The notes under the pieces are model-generated. The model worked only from the letters and a program-made list of their open reading frames with translations, had not been told where the DNA came from and made no database searches. This document shows, one piece after another, positions 15,748 to 19,619 of a stretch of DNA of 19,619 nt. The position numbers were made by a program, and so were the translations under genes. Within the stretch, counting starts at the first letter, position 1. The number at the start of each line of letters is the position of its first letter. Origin of the DNA: Bacteroidales bacterium (lineage in GTDB: Bacteria; Bacteroidota; Bacteroidia; Bacteroidales; UBA7960); contig SLSG01000006.1 in assembly GCA_007130545.1 (NCBI GenBank), positions 1-19,619 of the forward strand. Direction: 5' to 3'.

Positions 15748-15762
15748 ATTTCCAATAATTCT

Positions 15763-15770
15763 TATATTTG
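15763..15770 (+). promoter_or_regulatory. Possible -7 element for the etf operon
   Basis: TATATTTG matches the Bacteroidota TAnnTTTG -7 box just downstream of the terminator. No clear TTTG lies 19-21 nt upstream, so the call is weak. It would give a leader of about 77 nt before etfB. Confidence 0.4.
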
Positions 15771-15853
15771 TAGCCTTTTTACCAGCTTATGGTCCCCGTA
15801 TGTCACATGGCCAAGGCATGCAAAAAATCCACACCTTAACAAATCATTAAACG

Positions 15854-16603
15854 ATGCGAATTTTAGTTTGTATTAGCCACGTTCCCGACACCACCACCAA
15901 GGTGAAGTTCGCGGAGAACAATACCCGGCTGGACCAGACCGGCATCCAATGGGTGATCAACCCATGGGATGAATTGTCCCTTACCCGCGCCCTGGAACTA
16001 AAAGACGATGCCGGTAATGGAGTCGAATCGGTTTCTGTAGCCCATGTGGGTCCGGTATCTGCAGAACCCACGATCAGAAAAGCCCTGGCCATAGGCGCCG
16101 ATGCAGCTTTCAGGGTGGATGCTGAGCCACGCGATGCATACCAGGTCGCAGCCCAGCTTAAAAAAATCTTTGAGACGGCCGCCTTCGATATTATTCTCTG
16201 CGGAATTGAGTCCAGTGATTACAATGGCTCAAATGTCGGCAGTATGCTGGCTGAAATGCTGGACCTGCCTTCTGTATCTGCCATATCCGGACTCCGGATC
16301 GAAAATGGTGCCATCATTGTGACCCGTGAGATTGACGGCGGAAAGGAACAGCTTTCCGTGGAGGTTCCTTTTGTCGGAATCGTGCAAAAGGGCATTGCCA
16401 AGGAACCCCGCATCGCATCCATGAGGGGCATTATGCAGGCCAGAACCAAGCCCATTCAGCTTATAGAGCCCGCCCCGGCCGAGCCCCTGACCGCCATAAG
16501 CACCTTTGATCCCCCAAAACCCAGGGCGGCCTGTAAGTTTGCAGACCCTGAAAACCCTGCCCAGCTGATCGAATGGCTGCAGAATGAAGCCAAAGTACTT
16601 TAA
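15854..16603 (+). CDS. etfB: Electron transfer flavoprotein subunit beta
   Basis: This 249-residue protein is the beta subunit of ETF, which with EtfA forms a soluble FAD-containing heterodimer accepting electrons from acyl-CoA and related dehydrogenases. The N-terminus MRILVCISHVPDTTTKVKF and NPWDELSLTRALELKD (around 36-51) are characteristic, as is CGIESSDYNGSNVGSMLAEML (around 116-136), the beta-subunit nucleotide-binding region. It is first in an operon with etfA 26 bp downstream and a cytochrome-b/iron-sulfur protein next. Whether this ETF is bifurcating cannot be decided here, but the membrane partner suggests a non-bifurcating quinone-reducing path. Confidence 0.94.
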   Translation: MRILVCISHVPDTTTKVKFAENNTRLDQTGIQWVINPWDELSLTRALELKDDAGNGVESVSVAHVGPVSAEPTIRKALAIGADAAFRVDAEPRDAYQVAAQLKKIFETAAFDIILCGIESSDYNGSNVGSMLAEMLDLPSVSAISGLRIENGAIIVTREIDGGKEQLSVEVPFVGIVQKGIAKEPRIASMRGIMQARTKPIQLIEPAPAEPLTAISTFDPPKPRAACKFADPENPAQLIEWLQNEAKVL

Positions 16604-16629
16604 TTATTCACTGAAAATCCATTTGAGAT

Positions 16630-17598
16630 ATGTCCGTGATCGTATATACAGAAAATTGGGACGGAAAATTTAAGAAGCTGTCCTACGAGCTGGTTTCCTA
16701 TGCCGTAAAACTGGCTGAAATGCTGCAAACCCAGGCCATCGCCCTTTCCATAGGGGATGTGGATGACCAGGAACTCAAAACCCTTGGCCGGTACGGCATT
16801 GGCCGCATCATCCAGCTCGACAGGGGGCCACTGTCCCATTTTGACAGCCAGGCTTATGCCCGCCTGATTGCTGATACGGCAAGCAAGGAAAATGCCAATG
16901 TGTTGATCATGGCCAACAACAATGCCGGAAAATCCCTGGCTCCACGTGTTTCTGTCCGTTTGAAAGCCGCCCTGGCATCCGGGGTTAACCAACTGCCCGT
17001 ATCGCTCCAGCCATTTCTGGTTAGCAAGCGGGTTTTTTCCGGGAATGCCTTCGCCCAAATGGAATTGAAAACCGACACCAGGATCCTTACCCTGGCCCAG
17101 AATTCCTTTGACCTGGCAGAAAACCCGGCAGACCCGGTTATAGAAAGGAGTGTGGCCAGCCTTGAAGCTCCGCCATCCGGGACCCGCGTTCTGGATATCC
17201 AAAAGCAGAGCGGAAAGACCCTTCTGACAGATGCAGAAATCGTGGTTTCCGGCGGACGGGGGATGAAAACCCCTGACAACTGGGCCCCCCTGGTCGAGCT
17301 GGCTGAACTGCTTGGCGGTGCAACCGCATGCTCCCGTCCCGTCTCTGACGAGGGATGGCGTCCTCACGAGGAACATACAGGCCAGACCGGCAAGATTATC
17401 GCCCCCAATCTGTATTTTGCCATCGGGATCTCCGGAGCCACGCAACACCTTGCCGGCATCAGTTCCTCCAAATACATAGTGGCCATCAATTCCGACAAGG
17501 ACGCACCCATTTTCGAGGCTGCACAGTACGGCATTGTCGGGGATGCAAGCAAAGTATTGCCCGCTTTGGTGGAGGCAGTAAAAAAAATGAAGTCTTAA
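16630..17598 (+). CDS. etfA: Electron transfer flavoprotein subunit alpha
   Basis: This 322-residue alpha subunit of ETF carries the FAD-binding C-terminal domain: VVSGGRGMKT (around 205-214), the GATACSRPVSDEGW segment, PNLYFAIGISGATQHLAG and a final AINSDKDAPIFEAAQYGIVGD-type stretch, all typical of EtfA. It works as a heterodimer with the upstream EtfB. The next gene begins 12 bp after its stop, indicating one transcript. Length is normal and the gene is intact. Confidence 0.95.
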   Translation: MSVIVYTENWDGKFKKLSYELVSYAVKLAEMLQTQAIALSIGDVDDQELKTLGRYGIGRIIQLDRGPLSHFDSQAYARLIADTASKENANVLIMANNNAGKSLAPRVSVRLKAALASGVNQLPVSLQPFLVSKRVFSGNAFAQMELKTDTRILTLAQNSFDLAENPADPVIERSVASLEAPPSGTRVLDIQKQSGKTLLTDAEIVVSGGRGMKTPDNWAPLVELAELLGGATACSRPVSDEGWRPHEEHTGQTGKIIAPNLYFAIGISGATQHLAGISSSKYIVAINSDKDAPIFEAAQYGIVGDASKVLPALVEAVKKMKS

Positions 17599-17610
17599 AC
17601 CCCGGCATAC

Positions 17611-18915
17611 ATGATGCTTCAGAACCTGATCTTCAGTCTGCTGCTGATCGCAGCCGCCGCTTTGTTCACCAGAAACATCCGGCAAATCTCCCAAAACATC
17701 CGACTGGGAAAAAAATTCCAGCTGACAGACAGCAAAGCCAGGCGCTGGAGAACAATGGCCAGGGTCGCCATTGGCCAGTCCAAAATGGGTTCCAGACCGG
17801 TTTCGGCAGTGATGCACCTCTTCGTATATGTGGGTTTCATTGTCATCAATATTGAGATGATCGAGATCATGGTCGATGGCATTGCCGGGACACACCGCTC
17901 ATTGCTATTCACAGGGGCGGTCTACCCGGTGCTGATCTCCGTCTTTGAGCTGTTCGCGCTCGCCGTGATACTTGCCTGCGTAGTTTTCCTGGTCCGACGC
18001 AATGTGATCCGCCTGAGGCGCTTCTGGAACAAGGAGATGACCGCATGGCCAAGGTCTGACGCCAACATCATCCTGGTCACGGAGATCTTGCTGATGAGCT
18101 CCATTCTGATCATGAATGCAGCCGATGGCATTTTGCAGTCGCGTGGACATGAATATTATGCAGCGAGCGGAACTTTCCTGATCAGCCAGTTACTCCAACC
18201 CCTGTTCACAGGCCTGCCGGAAAGCAGCCTTGTGGCCCTTGAGCGCTCCGCGTGGTGGTTCCATATTATAGGGGTATTGATCTTTTTGAATTACATACCT
18301 TATTCAAAACACCTCCATGTATTCCTTTCCTTTCCGAATGTGTTCTACTCCAAAATGGGGCCATTGGGGAAAATGGACAATATGCCCTCCATTACCAATG
18401 AAATCAAACTGATGCTGGACCCCAATGCAGAGGTCCCTGCTCCGGCTGATGGGGGGGAAATCGGACAGTTTGGTGCAAAGGATGCTGCAGACCTTAGCCG
18501 CAGGCAATTGATGGAAGCCTATGCCTGCACGGAATGTGGACGATGCACCTCGGCATGTCCGGCCAATATTACGGGCAAGAAGCTTTCCCCGAGAAAGGTG
18601 CTGATGGATGTCCGTGACCGGATAGAAGAAGTGGGAAAAAACCTCCGCAGGCACGGAAAGGATTTTTCGGACCAGAAAAGCTTGTTTGACCGGATCACGG
18701 ACGAGGAATTATGGGCATGTACCACTTGCAATGCCTGTTCCATGGAGTGTCCTGTGAATATTGACCCGCTTGGCATCATCCTGGAGTTACGCAGGTACCT
18801 GGTGATGGAAAAAGCTGCCGCACCGGGAGAGCTGAACGCCACCTTTTCAAATATCGAGAACAACGGTGCCCCCTGGCAATTTTCCAATGAAGACAGGCTC
18901 AAGTGGGCTGAATAA
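17611..18915 (+). CDS. Membrane cytochrome-b/4Fe-4S oxidoreductase (NarI-HdrC-like), likely ETF:quinone oxidoreductase subunit
   Basis: This 434-residue protein has an N-terminal membrane part of five or six helices (about 4-20, 66-88, 98-127, 152-170 and 213-230). H69, H218, H234 and H236 are potential haem b ligands in a NarI/DsrM-like domain. A cytoplasmic part follows with two 4Fe-4S motifs: C306-x2-C309-x2-C312-x3-C316 and C370-x2-C373-x2-C376-x3-C380. The order is that of HdrE/HdrD-type modules and of EMO, the ETF:(methyl)menaquinone oxidoreductase known from fatty-acid-degrading syntrophs. EtfBA lie directly upstream (12 bp) and an HdrB-like CCG protein directly downstream. Here the HdrC-like and HdrB-like parts are on separate genes. 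Electron flow from ETF through the clusters and haem to menaquinone is inferred. Confidence 0.85.
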   Translation: MMLQNLIFSLLLIAAAALFTRNIRQISQNIRLGKKFQLTDSKARRWRTMARVAIGQSKMGSRPVSAVMHLFVYVGFIVINIEMIEIMVDGIAGTHRSLLFTGAVYPVLISVFELFALAVILACVVFLVRRNVIRLRRFWNKEMTAWPRSDANIILVTEILLMSSILIMNAADGILQSRGHEYYAASGTFLISQLLQPLFTGLPESSLVALERSAWWFHIIGVLIFLNYIPYSKHLHVFLSFPNVFYSKMGPLGKMDNMPSITNEIKLMLDPNAEVPAPADGGEIGQFGAKDAADLSRRQLMEAYACTECGRCTSACPANITGKKLSPRKVLMDVRDRIEEVGKNLRRHGKDFSDQKSLFDRITDEELWACTTCNACSMECPVNIDPLGIILELRRYLVMEKAAAPGELNATFSNIENNGAPWQFSNEDRLKWAE

Positions 18916-18935
18916 ATTTTTTAAACCTACGATTT

Positions 18936-19619
18936 ATGCTGACCAAAGAACCCATCCAAGTTCCGGTAATGTCAGAACTCGCTGCCAGGGGTGAAAGTCC
19001 CGAATACCTTTTTTGGGTGGGTTGCGCCGGAGCTTTCGACGATCGTTACAAAAAAGTGGCCAGGGCTTTCGCAGGCATCCTTAATCATTTGGGGACAAGC
19101 TACGCGGTGCTGGGCCGGGAAGAATCCTGTACCGGTGATCCTGCCCGGCGTGCCGGCAATGAAATGCTCTTCCAGATGCAGGCCCTGCAGCTGATAGAAT
19201 TGTTCAAATCCTACCACATTGCAAAGATTATTACAATCTGTCCGCATTGCTACAATGTGTTCCGCAACGAGTATCCGGAGCTGGGCGGCAATTTTGAAGT
19301 AATCAGTTATGTGGATTTTCTGGATGCGGCCCTGGCAAGCGGGCAATTGGAATGTGATCCGCAGGTGTTTTCTGCTCAGGGAATTACCTACCATGACCCT
19401 TGTTACCTCGGAAGGGCCAACGGCATTTATGACCCCCAAAGGCGCATCATTAAAACCCTCGGTGGAAACTTACTGGAAATGCGGCGCAACAAGCAGTCCG
19501 CCCTGTGCTGCGGTGCCGGGGGCGGACAGATGTTCAAGGAAGCCGAGCAAGGAGAAAAGGAGGTATTTATCGAGCGCACGGAGGAGGCATTGGACACGAA
19601 GGCATCCGTAATCGCGACC
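18936..19619 (+). CDS. HdrB-like CCG-domain Fe-S oxidoreductase subunit (3' end beyond window)
   Basis: An open frame from the ATG at 18936 runs in frame to the window edge (228 codons, no stop seen), so the gene is truncated by the window. It shows two CCG (cysteine-rich) domain repeats as in HdrB, GlpC and LutA. The N-terminal one includes FWVGCAGAFD and EESCTGDPARR with CPHCYNVF. The second includes YHDPCYLGR and ALCCGAGGGQMF, ligands for a noncubane 4Fe-4S cluster. It begins 20 bp after the membrane subunit and is very probably its catalytic or electron-accepting partner. No membrane helices are evident. Confidence 0.85.
   Translation, partial: MLTKEPIQVPVMSELAARGESPEYLFWVGCAGAFDDRYKKVARAFAGILNHLGTSYAVLGREESCTGDPARRAGNEMLFQMQALQLIELFKSYHIAKIITICPHCYNVFRNEYPELGGNFEVISYVDFLDAALASGQLECDPQVFSAQGITYHDPCYLGRANGIYDPQRRIIKTLGGNLLEMRRNKQSALCCGAGGGQMFKEAEQGEKEVFIERTEEALDTKASVIAT

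Noticed and set aside
16600..17895. 431-codon open frame on the minus strand opposite etfA and the membrane subunit gene
   Set aside because: It lies fully antisense to etfA, which has clear family motifs. Its translation is rich in Cys, His and Gly with no recognizable domain, so it is a shadow of codon bias.
1..19619. CRISPR arrays, transposases, integrases, toxin-antitoxin pairs and tRNA genes were looked for
   Set aside because: There are no regularly spaced repeats, no recognizable mobile-element or defence protein motifs, and no cloverleaf sequence that I could support.

Overview
The window reads as an ordinary, gene-dense stretch of a Bacteroidota chromosome, most like Bacteroidales or Marinilabiliales. 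The evidence is a Bacteroidota-type RNA polymerase omega-like subunit, the type IX secretion protein PorD, a BamD lipoprotein of the phylum's form, a TonB-dependent receptor with an N-terminal carboxypeptidase-regulatory-like domain, and promoters of the phylum's TTTG-N19..22-TAnnTTTG type. Shine-Dalgarno sequences are not evident. I see no rRNA, tRNA, CRISPR array, insertion sequence, integrase or phage gene.

Layout. (1) 65-3478, minus strand: an M20D amidohydrolase, an atypical alanine racemase and a threonine aldolase. The first two are almost back to back. The aldolase has its own consensus promoter. (2) 3692-4708, plus strand: a pirin. (3) 4716-7950, minus strand: a TonB-dependent receptor followed closely by a small lipoprotein (DUF2271-like), probably an outer-membrane uptake pair. 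(4) 8190-10779, plus strand: a three-gene signalling unit of a LiaF-like membrane protein, a LytS-type histidine kinase and a LytTR response regulator. A 21-bp-period direct repeat and an inverted repeat lie at its promoter. (5) 10882-15658, plus strand: bamD, rpoZ, porD, recN and fabI, a tightly spaced housekeeping cluster closed by a strong intrinsic terminator at 15701-15747. (6) 15854 to the window end, plus strand: etfB, etfA, a membrane cytochrome-b/iron-sulfur protein and a truncated HdrB-like (CCG-domain) protein. Together these make an electron-transfer route from flavoprotein dehydrogenases to quinone.

How it fits together: block 5 serves envelope assembly and secretion, transcription, DNA repair and fatty acid synthesis. 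Block 6 serves oxidation, probably of acyl-CoA, with electrons leaving through ETF to menaquinone. Block 1 looks like amino-acid catabolism or salvage. The points most worth a second look are the candidate LytTR operator at 8059-8087, the altered residues of the racemase, the lack of coaBC between rpoZ and porD, and the tandem repeat with an embedded palindrome upstream of the amidohydrolase. I found no clearly new defence or mobile system.
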